The notes beneath the pieces were generated by a model. The model saw only the letters and a program-made list of their open reading frames with translations, made no database searches and was not told where the DNA came from. Below are positions 1 through 8,454 of a stretch of DNA of 64,000 bases, piece by piece. Source of the stretch: CAXXOK01 sp963675655 (lineage in GTDB: Bacteria > Bacillota > Clostridia > Christensenellales > Aristaeellaceae); NCBI GenBank assembly GCA_963675655.1, contig OY776489.1, positions 1,488,001 to 1,552,000 on the forward strand, read 5' to 3'. The position numbers were made by a program, and so were the translations under genes. Numbering within the stretch: position 1 is the stretch's first letter; each line of letters opens with the position of its first letter.

Positions 1-905
1 ACTAAAAAGTTGAATGTGGAACTGACGATGCGCGCCAGCCCTGCTGCCAGCCCGATACGCGCGATAAACCGGAACGGCACAAAGCCGATGGTTACATCCA
101 GCCCGGGTGCGTAGGCGCGCAGCAGGTTGTTCAGCAGCAGGTAAATGGCGTAATCCACCAAAAAACTGAGCAGCGATACGGCAATAAACCGGAAAAAACG
201 GGACAAAATCACCCGGTAAATACGCCAGCTGTCGCGCACGGGGTTGAAGTGGCTGCCTTCGTTGTTGTTTTCATATACGGTTTCGATGGGGAGAAACCAC
301 ATAGGTATCCGGTCGGTCGCGCAATCGATGAGTTGGTTCATCTCATACTCGTAGCGGTCGCCGGAAGTTTGCAAAAACCGTTCCAGCAGCGTACGGGGAA
401 AACCGCGCAGCCCCGTTTGCGTATCGGGCACCTGCTGGCCGTACAAAAGGCGGAACACCGTGCTGGTGATATGGTTGCCCTTGCGGCTTTTCCAGGGCAC
501 GTGGGGTTGGTTAAAATCCCGACTGCCCAGCAGCAGCGCGTCTTCCTCCTGCATGCGCAGCGCCTCGGCCATGCGCAGGGCATCCGATACGGTATGCTGA
601 CCGTCGCTGTCGACGGTGAGGACGTAATGGTACTGCGGGCAGTCGGTCTGCAGGTAGGCAAGCCCCTGCCGGATCGCATACCCTTTGCCGCGGTTGGGCA
701 GGTAGCGGATCACCTGTACACCCTCGTCGCCATCGCGGCTTAAGGATTCAAAAATATCGTCATAGGCCTCACCGGAACCATCGTCCACAACGACGACTTT
801 GCCAAAACCGGCTTCTAGAAGCGCATCCACATAGGGAGGCAGTTTCTGGTCGGGCTCGTAGCTGGGAATCAGAACAGCTACATCCGCTGCGGGGACTTTT
901 GGCAT
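1..905 (-). CDS. GT2 glycosyltransferase with C-terminal GtrA-like membrane domain (partial)
   Basis: The start is ATG at 905 behind a purine-rich AAGGAAGGGAAG site; the 3' end lies outside the window. The translation opens with MPKVPAADVAVLIPSYEPD, then VVVVDDGSG (nucleotide binding), VDSDGQH (DxD-type metal site) and TQTGLRGFPR, the pattern of dolichol-phosphate-mannose-synthase-like GT2 enzymes. After about residue 235 it becomes hydrophobic (RFIAVSLLSFLVDYAIYLLL), matching the GtrA family that often follows this domain. Such proteins transfer a sugar to a polyprenyl-phosphate carrier and help flip or anchor it, for cell-wall or teichoic-acid decoration. Which sugar is used cannot be read. 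It runs in the same direction as the next gene but is separated from it by about 110 bp. Confidence 0.85.
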   Translation of the reverse strand, partial: MPKVPAADVAVLIPSYEPDQKLPPYVDALLEAGFGKVVVVDDGSGEAYDDIFESLSRDGDEGVQVIRYLPNRGKGYAIRQGLAYLQTDCPQYHYVLTVDSDGQHTVSDALRMAEALRMQEEDALLLGSRDFNQPHVPWKSRKGNHITSTVFRLLYGQQVPDTQTGLRGFPRTLLERFLQTSGDRYEYEMNQLIDCATDRIPMWFLPIETVYENNNEGSHFNPVRDSWRIYRVILSRFFRFIAVSLLSFLVDYAIYLLLNNLLRAYAPGLDVTIGFVPFRFIARIGLAAGLARIVSSTFNFL

Positions 906-1016
906 GTTGTAACTTCCCTTCCTTTATCGTAGCGAATCATCGCATCGATTGGCATTTATAGCGGCAGCGGCCTTAGCTAGCTGCCGCGGTGAAACCTGCC
1001 GCGCAGGTAAAGACGA

Positions 1017-2552
1017 CTAGGTGTTCATGTACGTATCCAGATAATCGGTTAAAAGCGGGGACCAATCCTCTCCAGTATCCATACGCAGTAAGGTTTCAAA
1101 ATCTTCCCGCGTGGTCAATGCAAAGGCGTAGGTTTGGTAGTAGTGCGCCAAAAACGCATCCAGTCCGCCATTCATCGCGGTATCAAGCGCGCATAGCGCT
1201 GCTGCGCCGCGCGCGGTAACCACCAGCGTGTATTCGCTCCAATCGCTGAAATAATCCACCGGACTGCCCGGCGTTACTCCCCGTGCGACGGTGACGCGCA
1301 GGGAAGAATCCACCAGCGAATACTGTAAATCCGCACGGGCGGATGCGCCGTTTTGGGCTTCCCAGTAATCCAGCAGGGAGAACGCGGCGAGCGCATCGGC
1401 TTGCCACGCCTGGTTGAACCCGTCTATCCCCACGATGGCGGCCCACCATTGCTTGGCGACTGTGCGCGCTATGGTACGGGTGAGCGCCTCGCCGCCCGCC
1501 GCCAGCTGATCGCTGGCAACCATGCAAAGGCCGGGGTACGTAGCGGTATCAAAGGGCAGATCGGCCTGACACAGCGATAAAGTGGGATACGGATAGGCGC
1601 CGTAGCACGCGGTGTAACTTTCCAGCGCTTTGCGCGCGGTGGCAAGCATCGCTTCGGCATCCTTTACCGTGCGGGCATAGGCCTGCACCAGCACGCCGTT
1701 TTGCAGGACTTGCGCACGCTGGTACCCGGCGCTCAGGCACAGGGCAAAATCCCGTACGGCGGGAGCGCTGATTGTGGTGAGGGTCTGCCCGTCCGCCGCG
1801 GCTTCGCTCGCCGCGGTGCCGGTGCTGGCGACAGTATATGCCTGCGGGGCGGTGATCTGCACGGTGTAGTTGCGGCACTGGCTAATGAACGGCTCGCCGA
1901 TGGAGCTGTATTCATCCGTGCGATATGCGCCGTCTACCCACGGGGAGGGAATAACAAACGTATTGCCCAGTGCCCAAATGCCGCCGCTTTCCCCAAAGCG
2001 GTAAGCCAGCTGCGGCACACGCACGGTATAGGCCATGCGCAGGGTTACGGTTTCCCCGGGCAGCCAGTCCGCAGGCAGGGAAACGCGCAACTCCGTATGG
2101 GCGTTGTCCCCGTAGGCATAGGGCAGGCCTTCCAGCGCGCCCTCCGCCGTAAGCAGCTTCATTGCGCTAAAAGTGAGACGCCCGACGGAGAAACCGTCCG
2201 GATAGCAGGCGTCATACAGCTCTGTAGTGGCGGCGGGGGAGGTATCTTCACTTAGAAAGGCATTGGGGTAGGTGCGAAAGACGATCATCCGCTGCGTTGC
2301 GCCGGTACGGTTTTGCAGCGTCAGGGTTTGCTGCGTCTCCAGCGTGCGCGAAACCGGATCAAACACCGCGTCGATGGTGATTTCATCCAGCCCTTCGGCG
2401 GCGGCAAGCAGCGTTTCGCCGGGCGCGGGCGCGGTAAGCTCCCCTTGCGGACGCTGCGACAGCACCAGCAGGAGAATCAGTCCGGTGCAAACCACCGCGG
2501 CAACCGCCCACCAGCGCGGCGGTACAGGCCGCCGGGCTTTGCGCTGCTCCAT
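1017..2552 (-). CDS. M1-like metallopeptidase-fold protein lacking the zinc site (membrane anchored)
   Basis: This 511-residue protein has one N-terminal membrane segment (about residues 13-32) and a long extracytoplasmic part. The N-terminal beta-rich domain and the later region resemble M1 aminopeptidases: AKQWWAAIVGIDGFNQAW lines up with the family pattern HELAHQWWGNLV..D.W. In that alignment both zinc histidines and the catalytic glutamate of HExxH are replaced (R-T-V-A-K around residues 358-364), and the downstream ligand motif D/NEG reads QADALAAFS. It is therefore probably catalytically dead and may bind peptides or act as a scaffold. The start has an AAGGAGG site 7 bases upstream. A TATAAT-like box lies at 2583-2588 on this strand without a clear -35. 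The family assignment rests on pattern memory only. Confidence 0.7.
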   Translation of the reverse strand: MEQRKARRPVPPRWWAVAAVVCTGLILLLVLSQRPQGELTAPAPGETLLAAAEGLDEITIDAVFDPVSRTLETQQTLTLQNRTGATQRMIVFRTYPNAFLSEDTSPAATTELYDACYPDGFSVGRLTFSAMKLLTAEGALEGLPYAYGDNAHTELRVSLPADWLPGETVTLRMAYTVRVPQLAYRFGESGGIWALGNTFVIPSPWVDGAYRTDEYSSIGEPFISQCRNYTVQITAPQAYTVASTGTAASEAAADGQTLTTISAPAVRDFALCLSAGYQRAQVLQNGVLVQAYARTVKDAEAMLATARKALESYTACYGAYPYPTLSLCQADLPFDTATYPGLCMVASDQLAAGGEALTRTIARTVAKQWWAAIVGIDGFNQAWQADALAAFSLLDYWEAQNGASARADLQYSLVDSSLRVTVARGVTPGSPVDYFSDWSEYTLVVTARGAAALCALDTAMNGGLDAFLAHYYQTYAFALTTREDFETLLRMDTGEDWSPLLTDYLDTYMNT

Positions 2553-2662
2553 GCACGCGCCTCCTTATGCCATAGTAGCTGTATTATACCACAAACCGGC
2601 CTTCATTCGCATCCTCCAGTGCACACAAGGTGATATTGTAACATGCTGTAAGCGTCCCTACA

Positions 2663-2698
2663 ATAAAAAAACGTCACGCGGTGAAGTCCGCGTGACGT
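2663..2698 (-). terminator. Intrinsic terminator after alaS
   Basis: A perfect 10-bp stem (2671-2680 with 2689-2698, 8-base loop) is followed on the minus strand by a run of U (2664-2670). It sits 20 bp beyond the alaS stop. Confidence 0.9.
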
Positions 2699-2720
2699 TG
2701 AGATGAAGGCCGTGAAAAAG

Positions 2721-4520
2721 TTACTCGGCTTTTGCGCCAATCACTGCTTTGATGCGCCGTACCCCCGCGGAGGAACTGCCTTCTTTTTGAATCTTAAAGG
2801 AGAGCAGTTCGCCGGTGTTTTCGGCGTGCGGGCCGCCGCATATTTCTTTGCTGAAATCGCCCATGGTGTACATTTTTACTTTTTCGCCATACTTGCTTTC
2901 AAACAGGCCGATGGCGCCTTCCGCCTTAGCCGCTTCTACGGTGGTTTCCACACACTTGATGGGCGCTTTGGCGTCGATGGCTTCGTTGACCAGTTTTTCT
3001 ACCTCGGCAATCTCTTCCTTGGTCATCTTGCGGCCAAAGGAGAAGTCGAAGCGGAGCCGCTCGGCGGTAATGTTGCTACCCTTCTGGGCAACTTCGTCGC
3101 CCAGCACCTGGCGCAGCGCAGCGTGCAGCAAGTGGGTGGCGGTGTGCAGGCGCGCCGTTTGATCGCTATGGTCGGCTAGACCGCCTTTAAAAATCTGCTC
3201 CGCGCCTGCGTGGCTGTTTTCCTGATGCTGCTTAAAGCAGGCTTCGTAGCCTTCTAAATCGACGGTAAGACCCTGTTCCTTGGCCAGCTCCAGCGTCATT
3301 TCCACAGGGAAGCCAAAGGTATCGTACAGGTGGAAAGCGCTTTCGCCGTCAATTACGCTGCCCTCCAGCTTTTGCACAATTTTTTCGAACTCGCGGTTGC
3401 CCTGCTTGAGGGTTTTGGCAAAGCGGATCTCTTCCAGCGAAAGTTGCTCCAGCACGAACGCCGCGTTGCGCCGCAGTTCGGGGTAGACCGATTCGTACTG
3501 GGCGATGATCACCTTGGCGACCTCGCCGGTAAAGCCTTCGGGCAGTTCCAGCTCCATACCGTAGCGTACTGCCCGGCGGATGAGGCGGCGCAGCACATAG
3601 CCCTGCCCAACGTTGGAGGGGCCCATGCCGTGATCGTCGCCCAGAATGAAGGTGGAGGTACGCATATGGTCGCCCACGATGCGGAACGCCTTGGTAACGG
3701 CAGCGCTGTCGCCGTACTGCTTACCGGAAAGTTCGGCAATCTTGCCTAAAATCCCCTCGAACAGGTCGGTTTCGTAGACGCTCTTTTTTCCGGTCAAAAC
3801 GCAGATGGTGCGCTCCAGCCCCATGCCGGTATCCACATTCATCTTCGCCAGCGGTTCGTATGCGCCGTCCTGCGTTTTATTGTACTGCATGAAAACGTCG
3901 TTCCAGATTTCCAAATACCGGCCGCAGGAGCAGGCGGGCGAGCAATCCGGGCCGCAGGGCTCCTTATCGGTAATGATGAACATTTCACTGTCCGGGCCGC
4001 AGGGGCCGGTGAGCCCGGCGGGACCCCACCAGTTGTTTTCCTTAGGCAGGAAGAAAATATGGTCGTCCGCTACGCCGCAATCGCGCCAGAGCTGGGCGCT
4101 TTCTTCATCGCGCGGGGCGTTTTCATCACCTGCGAACACGGAAAAAGCCAGCTTGTCCTTGGGCAGACCCAGATAGTCCGGGCTGGTGAGAAACTCCCAG
4201 CTCCAGGGAATCATTTCTTTTTTAAAATAATCGCCCAAAGACCAGTTGCCCAGCATTTCAAAGAACGTCAGGTGGCTGAAATCGCCAACGTCGTCAATAT
4301 CGCCGGTACGCACGCACTTTTGCACGTCGGTCAGCCGCGTGCCCGCCGGATGCTTGGCGCCCAGCAGGTACGGTACCAGCGGATGCATGCCCGCGGTGGT
4401 GAAAAGCACAGTAGGATCGTTTTCCGGTATCAGCGATGCGCTGGATATAACGGCATGCCCTTTATCCTGAAAAAACTTGAGGAACATGGTGCGAAGTTCG
4501 GCGGCGGTGGTGGGCTTCAT
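2721..4520 (-). CDS. alaS: Alanine--tRNA ligase, short form
   Basis: Charges tRNA-Ala with alanine in the cytoplasm. Class II catalytic core features occur in order: SASLIPENDPTVLFTTAGMHP, DVQKCVRTGDIDDVG, HLTFFEMLGNWSLGDYFK, and YVLRRLIRRAVRYG of the tRNA-binding part. The editing domain is present with the metal motifs HTATHLLHAAL (about residue 460) and CGGPHAENTGEL (about 565). The protein stops at 599 residues, against about 870 for typical bacterial AlaRS, so the C-terminal DHHA1/C-Ala region used for dimerisation and tRNA elbow contact is missing. The usual CGGTH motif reads CGGPH. A cysteine-rich insert (CGPDCSPACSCG) lies before the ATP motif. Similar short AlaRS forms occur in some Clostridia. 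No T-box is evident in the ~115-nt leader. Confidence 0.95.
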   Translation of the reverse strand: MKPTTAAELRTMFLKFFQDKGHAVISSASLIPENDPTVLFTTAGMHPLVPYLLGAKHPAGTRLTDVQKCVRTGDIDDVGDFSHLTFFEMLGNWSLGDYFKKEMIPWSWEFLTSPDYLGLPKDKLAFSVFAGDENAPRDEESAQLWRDCGVADDHIFFLPKENNWWGPAGLTGPCGPDSEMFIITDKEPCGPDCSPACSCGRYLEIWNDVFMQYNKTQDGAYEPLAKMNVDTGMGLERTICVLTGKKSVYETDLFEGILGKIAELSGKQYGDSAAVTKAFRIVGDHMRTSTFILGDDHGMGPSNVGQGYVLRRLIRRAVRYGMELELPEGFTGEVAKVIIAQYESVYPELRRNAAFVLEQLSLEEIRFAKTLKQGNREFEKIVQKLEGSVIDGESAFHLYDTFGFPVEMTLELAKEQGLTVDLEGYEACFKQHQENSHAGAEQIFKGGLADHSDQTARLHTATHLLHAALRQVLGDEVAQKGSNITAERLRFDFSFGRKMTKEEIAEVEKLVNEAIDAKAPIKCVETTVEAAKAEGAIGLFESKYGEKVKMYTMGDFSKEICGGPHAENTGELLSFKIQKEGSSSAGVRRIKAVIGAKAE

Positions 4521-4640
4521 GGTGTTCTCTCCTTAAAAATCATTTTCCAATTTTGCGCCCGCAAAGGCCCGTTGCCTGTGCATGGCGGATTGGAAACAGC
4601 ATTGCGGTTTCGCTGCCGCTATTTTACGGCACAACGCCTT

Positions 4641-4670
4641 ATTATAGAAGATGAAAAGGAGGGATGTCAA
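4641..4670 (-). promoter_or_regulatory. alaS promoter
   Basis: On the minus strand: TTGACA (4665-4670), 18-bp spacer, TATAAT (4641-4646). It leaves a leader of about 115 nt before alaS, too short for a T-box. The rest of the 303-bp gap to the next gene holds only the opposite promoter. Confidence 0.8.
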
Positions 4671-4760
4671 TATTTTGAACGTTTTTCAGGAACGGGGCGG
4701 GGCGGGCTGGATGCGGCTGTTTTAGCAATAGCATACGCATGTTTTACATGCCCGCAAACA

Positions 4761-4789
4761 TTGCATTTTTTCCCATTTTGCGCTATGAT
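4761..4789 (+). promoter_or_regulatory. Promoter of the FakA-domain gene
   Basis: TTGCAT (4761-4766), 17-bp spacer, TATGAT (4784-4789), 34 bp upstream of the start codon at 4824. Confidence 0.65.
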
Positions 4790-4823
4790 GGGCGCGCACT
4801 GAACAAAAAAGGAGAGTTACCAA

Positions 4824-5075
4824 ATGCTCGAATTTAAATTTGATACCCAACTGCTGATCGAGGGCGAAAACCTAAGCGAGGACGCGATTGCCGAATACAT
4901 CGACCATAACATCGAAGGCGACTGCCGCCTGGTGGTCGGCGATGAAGAGCTGATTAAGGTACACTTTCACACCAATACGCCGTGGCGGGTGCTGGAGTAC
5001 TGCTCCACACTGGGCGATATTTACGATGTGGTTGTGGAAAACATGGAACGGCAGGAAAACGGCCTGCAAGGGTAA
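4824..5075 (+). CDS. Stand-alone FakA/DAK2-type C-terminal domain protein
   Basis: An 83-residue protein behind AAAGGAGAG. Its two signatures, FDTQLLIEGENLSEDAI and LVVGDEELIKVHFHTNTPW followed by VLEYCSTLGDI and VENMERQ, match the domain that lies in the C-terminal half of fatty-acid kinase subunit A (and DAK2/YloV proteins), including the VGD..LIKVHVHTN.P..VLEY core. The DhaL ATP-binding domain is missing, so it cannot phosphorylate alone; it might bind a FakB/DegV partner. One DegV-family gene is present at 46944. It is monocistronic, with its own promoter and a strong terminator right after it. Confidence 0.7.
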   Translation: MLEFKFDTQLLIEGENLSEDAIAEYIDHNIEGDCRLVVGDEELIKVHFHTNTPWRVLEYCSTLGDIYDVVVENMERQENGLQG

Positions 5076-5080
5076 AAATG

Positions 5081-5119
5081 AAAAGGCGCTGCCGAGCAAA
5101 TGCTCGGCAGCGCCTTTTT
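5081..5119. terminator. Bidirectional terminator
   Basis: A perfect 15-bp stem (5084-5098 with 5101-5115, two-base loop) with an A-run on the left and a T-run on the right, placed between two convergent genes, so it can serve both strands. Confidence 0.9.
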
Positions 5120-5127
5120 GCTGTGTA

Positions 5128-5724
5128 TTAGAGATCGCCGGAAAAGTCCTTTTCAGGGGCAAAAATGGTAAGGCTGGAATAATCCAGCGTTGTGGAAATA
5201 TCATAGTTATCGGCGTCTAATGTTAAGGTCACAAGCGTACCACTTGTTACGAATGTGGTCTCATACGTCAGGTAGCCGTAGCAAACAGCCGTGCCTTTTT
5301 CGTTTTTATAATAGTCCTTTTTACTGTCGCTGCTCCACTTCTCCGAATTTATTAATGGCTCTCCATATTTTTTAATCAACGCTGTCTGAAGTGTCTGATA
5401 GTCTTCGATATAAAGATCGTCGTTGCTGTGCTCTTCCGTGAGGATATAACGGCCTTCAAAAAGACCATCATCACAAAAATAGTAAGCAACAAAAACATCT
5501 AAGCCTACAAGCGTTGTAGCGTAAGCAATATAATTTGCTTGTAACGTGTCCACTTCACCGGAAAAATCTGCTTCGCCTTCTTTATTATAGACCGTTTTAT
5601 ACGATTCTCCCCAAGGGTATCCACGGAAAGTGAAGCTGGTATCGGATTCGGATTCGCCTAAGGCAACCGTTAGCGAGAAGCATAAGAAAACAATTAGGAA
5701 TAAGGCAATGATCTTTTTTTGCAT
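5128..5724 (-). CDS. Secreted protein of unknown function
   Basis: This 198-residue protein has a clear signal peptide (MQKKIIALFLIVFLCFSLTVALGE) and no lipobox, so it is probably released or held by other contacts. The mature part begins FTFRGYPWGESY, a short motif seen in several uncharacterised secreted proteins of Clostridia, and is rich in Tyr, Asp and Thr without recognised catalytic residues. The coding sequence is clearly richer in A/T than its neighbours, which suggests recent acquisition or weak codon selection. It has its own promoter and shares the downstream bidirectional terminator. No function can be proposed. Confidence 0.75.
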   Translation of the reverse strand: MQKKIIALFLIVFLCFSLTVALGESESDTSFTFRGYPWGESYKTVYNKEGEADFSGEVDTLQANYIAYATTLVGLDVFVAYYFCDDGLFEGRYILTEEHSNDDLYIEDYQTLQTALIKKYGEPLINSEKWSSDSKKDYYKNEKGTAVCYGYLTYETTFVTSGTLVTLTLDADNYDISTTLDYSSLTIFAPEKDFSGDL

Positions 5725-5746
5725 AGCTTTTCTCCTGTTTTTGTTT

Positions 5747-5775
5747 ATTATAGCATGTAAAGAATAATATGTAAA
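5747..5775 (-). promoter_or_regulatory. Promoter of the secreted-protein gene
   Basis: On the minus strand: TTTACA (5770-5775), 17-bp spacer, TATAAT (5747-5752), in an AT-rich stretch directly before the gene. Confidence 0.7.
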
Positions 5776-5872
5776 TTTATAATATAGATGGTATATTGGA
5801 TACTATAAGTGGTATATGTTACTATAATTTACCGGATTCTTGAGGGCGTTTCTTTCTATGCAATTAACCTAA

Positions 5873-5912
5873 AGAGAAACGCCTGCGGTTTTAATCCCGC
5901 AGGCGTTTCTCT
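5873..5912 (-). terminator. Stem-loop terminator after the baeRF gene
   Basis: A perfect 16-bp stem (5873-5888 with 5897-5912), 20 bp past the stop at 5932. The U-tract on the minus strand is poor, so it may protect or process the 3' end rather than only terminate. Confidence 0.7.
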
Positions 5913-5931
5913 ATCGCTGCCTGTATCGCTG

Positions 5932-7080
5932 TCAGAACCGGAAAATGGCCGCAATGCCCGTATCGCACGGCATATCGGTGGAGGGCAAAACCATCACTTC
6001 GCATTTGCTCTTCATGGCAAGCTGCGCCAGTTTATCCAGCACGTCTCCGGTGTCGGGGTGATCCAGCGACCGGTCGGTGATTTTTCCCGTCAGGGGGTCT
6101 ACCTTACCGGGTACGATTTTATCCGCGTCGATCAGCAGCAGGCTCACTTTGCCTTCCACAACGGCTTTGCCGATCATTGTCAGGCTGTCGGAGCCGGTGC
6201 CGTTGGCTTTGGCCTGCTCAAAGTGCTCTGTGATATTTTGCACTTTGGTTTGATGGAAAGCGTCCAGTATCTTTCGGGTCTGCTCCTTTAGCTGCGCAAC
6301 GGTGAAGGCTGTGTAATCCCCTGGGATGCCATCCCGCAGTAAATAGGGGTTGTTGCTCAGCTTGGCAAAGGTGGGATGATGCTCCGGCAAGGCAACCAGT
6401 ATCAGCGGAAGTTTTGATGCTTTGGAATAATTGTCGGTTACAAACCGATCCACAAAGCGGAAAAACTTCTCCGTATCCTTGTCGATCTCGGGCTTTCCGC
6501 CGCCATAGCCGTGAAAGGTCGAGCCTTGCCCGGTATTGTTTGCGGATACGTGCATCTGCTCTGCATGGGTCAGCTGATCGCCCAGTACTTCGGTAATGGT
6601 GCGCGGCGTGCCGGGCGGCAGGGGCAGCTGATCGATTCCGTTGCGGTTGCCCTGAAACAAGTCGAACTCGCGGCTGTTCAGCCCCAGCAGCTGGTATTGA
6701 TCCAGCGCCTGAAACGCCTGAATCAGCGGCTTAGTGTGCAAGCTATCCGCTGCGATTGCCAGCGTGCTAACCGTATCGTGCAGCAGGTACACCACACAGG
6801 TTGCGGGGCTGCACAGCACCGCCATGCCGCTGAGTGTGTTTTCCCAGAGCTTTTTATCTTCCTCCAGCTGGGTAAGCTGTTGCATAATCACGCTGATATG
6901 CTTGGCGGAATACCGGCGCGCCAGCGATGTCTCCACAGTTTTCAGCAGGTTTTTATAGACAATCAGGTCTTTCTTCTTTTCCGCCGCGTACCGGGTGGTG
7001 GGCAGGTATAACGATACGAACGGACCCTGCTGTTCAAAAAGAATATCGTGTGGGAATTCTTTTGCGATTTGATATGCCAT
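5932..7080 (-). CDS. baeRF-family protein (bacterial relative of archaeo-eukaryotic release factor)
   Basis: The start chosen is ATG at 7080 (MAYQIAKEFPHDILF), 9 bases after AGGGAGGG; an open frame continues upstream but is not protein-like. The 382-residue product has SLYLPTTRYAAEKKKDLIVYKN at the N-terminus, LLGLNSREFDLFQGN in the middle, FHGYGGGKPEIDKD before an FFRFVDRFV segment, and ends SDTGIAAIFRF-like (PCDTGIAAIFRF). These are the marks of the baeRF group, bacterial homologues of eRF1/Pelota proposed to act in ribosome rescue or stress, and in many genomes near stress genes. Biochemical function is unproven for the family. It stands alone here, with its own terminator. Confidence 0.75.
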   Translation of the reverse strand: MAYQIAKEFPHDILFEQQGPFVSLYLPTTRYAAEKKKDLIVYKNLLKTVETSLARRYSAKHISVIMQQLTQLEEDKKLWENTLSGMAVLCSPATCVVYLLHDTVSTLAIAADSLHTKPLIQAFQALDQYQLLGLNSREFDLFQGNRNGIDQLPLPPGTPRTITEVLGDQLTHAEQMHVSANNTGQGSTFHGYGGGKPEIDKDTEKFFRFVDRFVTDNYSKASKLPLILVALPEHHPTFAKLSNNPYLLRDGIPGDYTAFTVAQLKEQTRKILDAFHQTKVQNITEHFEQAKANGTGSDSLTMIGKAVVEGKVSLLLIDADKIVPGKVDPLTGKITDRSLDHPDTGDVLDKLAQLAMKSKCEVMVLPSTDMPCDTGIAAIFRF

Positions 7081-7617
7081 CTTCCATACCCTCCCTGTCG
7101 GTTGATTGTACAGTCGTATTGGTGCATCAAACACATGAGCCGCGCGCTCGCGTGCGCGTGCTCGGTATTGAACGGGTGCGGCGCGTTTTGCCTTGTCGGC
7201 CCCCTTGATTACTGCGCAATGGAATATTACATTGTCGGTCCAGTCCGGGATGCCTTGCTGCGGCGGGCGGTAGGTTTGTGGAATTTTCGCAACGGTCATC
7301 GTAGGGTTTGCTACCTCTTGTATTTCCATTATAGCACATTCGGCGCAAAGCGTGTACAGTATTATGCGATGGCCTGCCCGTATATGACACGTTAACATAA
7401 ACCGTGTTGCCAAAAATGCGCAACGCATGCGGAACGCGCCGGTTGCTTCCCCAGTGGCATTGAGTCACGCGGTGTGGTACAATACGGGTAGAAGAAGGAG
7501 CCGCCTGCCGTGTGTTCTCCCATACTGCACGACGCACGCCCAAATGGCTGTGTATAAAGCTGAAACCCGATTGTTACCATAGGTTGTGACGCAGGGCTTT
7601 GCCGGAGGAGGCACAAC
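7081..7617. other. Intergenic region between divergent genes, no gene seen
   Basis: A 537-bp gap. On the minus strand TGCTATAAT is found near 7331-7336 (complement), a possible extended -10 giving a ~250-nt leader for the baeRF gene. On the plus strand TACAAT near 7477 could serve the membrane-protein gene, but no matching -35 is visible. Frames through here give low-complexity, Arg-rich translations and no plausible protein. Confidence 0.4.
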
Positions 7618-7998
7618 ATGAAAACGATAAATAAGTGGCTGTACTGGTTGCCAAGGGTTTTGGCAATCGCTTTTATCGCGTTTTTAACCATGTTTTCGCT
7701 GGATGTATTTGATATGGAGCTCTCGCCTTGGGAAACAGTGGTGGGACTGCTGATGCACAATATTCCTTCGATTGTACTCACGGTGTTGCTGATCATCGCG
7801 TGGAAAAGAGAATGGGTCGGTGCGGCGGCTTTCATCGGTGCGGGTTTTTTGTATATCACACTGATGGTCACCAACGTGTTTCATTCAGATCAACCTTGGT
7901 ATATCGCGCTTTCCTGGAGCGCGATTATTGCCGCGCCCGCGCTGCTTATCGGCATTCTGTTTTTGTTGAACTGGGCTTGGAAACGTAAGCACCGGTAA
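7618..7998 (+). CDS. Small integral membrane protein, unknown function
   Basis: A 126-residue protein starting at ATG 7618 behind GGAGGAGG. It is strongly hydrophobic with four predicted membrane spans (about residues 12-30, 41-62, 68-86, 94-117), a charged KREW between spans two and three and a basic C-terminus (WKRKHR). The layout (short acidic loop FDMELSPWE after span one) resembles small DUF-type membrane proteins of Firmicutes with no known role. It is monocistronic. Confidence 0.7.
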   Translation: MKTINKWLYWLPRVLAIAFIAFLTMFSLDVFDMELSPWETVVGLLMHNIPSIVLTVLLIIAWKREWVGAAAFIGAGFLYITLMVTNVFHSDQPWYIALSWSAIIAAPALLIGILFLLNWAWKRKHR

Positions 7999-8146
7999 AC
8001 ATCGGGGGTAAAAGTGCATACCTATTTCTTCCGCTTGCCTTGGCTCAAACGCTGTAAAAGCGGCACAGATCCCTAGCGTAGCGGTTAAACCGTAGCCTTT
8101 ATATGAAAATAGACCGATAGACCTATGGACATCGATTTTGGCTATA

Positions 8147-8172
8147 TAAAAACAGCCCGGCAGCCGGGCTGT
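8147..8172 (-). terminator. Intrinsic terminator (minus strand)
   Basis: A 9-bp stem (8152-8160 with 8164-8172, CAG loop) followed on the minus strand by five U. It is over 430 bp past the manA-fusion stop, so it would end transcripts that run through the hairpin array. Confidence 0.7.
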
Positions 8173-8291
8173 AAACGTGCATGCTGTTTATCCGGTTTCT
8201 TTTTTACTGCGGGAGAGAAATTTACCCTCTCAAACGACCTCTAGAGGAAAATCCAAAACGGACCTGTTCCCCCGTCGCCAAGAAACACATA

Positions 8292-8401
8292 GGCGGGACG
8301 CACAGGGTTACAACGCAGAAGTACAGTCTTGTCGGACGCGCTGCCAAGGGCAGAAGCGGACGACTTTTCTGTACTTCAAGTGTGACCCTGTGCACCCCGC
8401 C
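8292..8401. repeat. 110-bp imperfect inverted repeat with nested inner hairpin
   Basis: The outer arms 8292-8326 and 8369-8401 pair over about 33 positions with few mismatches (ends GGCGGG and CCCGCC; inner ends GAAGTACAG and CTGTACTTC). Inside, 8331-8364 folds as GTCG-GA-CGC-(G)CTGCC-AAG-GGCAG-(AA)-GCG-GA-CGAC, including a symmetric tandem GA/GA internal loop. No protein is encoded. It could be a small RNA, a miniature inverted-repeat element, or part of an RNA processing site. Confidence 0.7.
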
Positions 8402-8427
8402 GTGTAGAATGGCGACCGCGAAGGTTT

Positions 8428-8454
8428 CCAAAGGGCGAGCGCAAAGCCCTTTGG
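8428..8454. repeat. 9-bp inverted repeat
   Basis: CCAAAGGGC (8428-8436) pairs with GCCCTTTGG (8446-8454). It links the long inverted repeat to the tandem repeats. Confidence 0.6.

Noticed and set aside
4521..4640. T-box leader of alaS
   Set aside because: The leader is only ~115 nt and has no T-box sequence or antiterminator/terminator pair.
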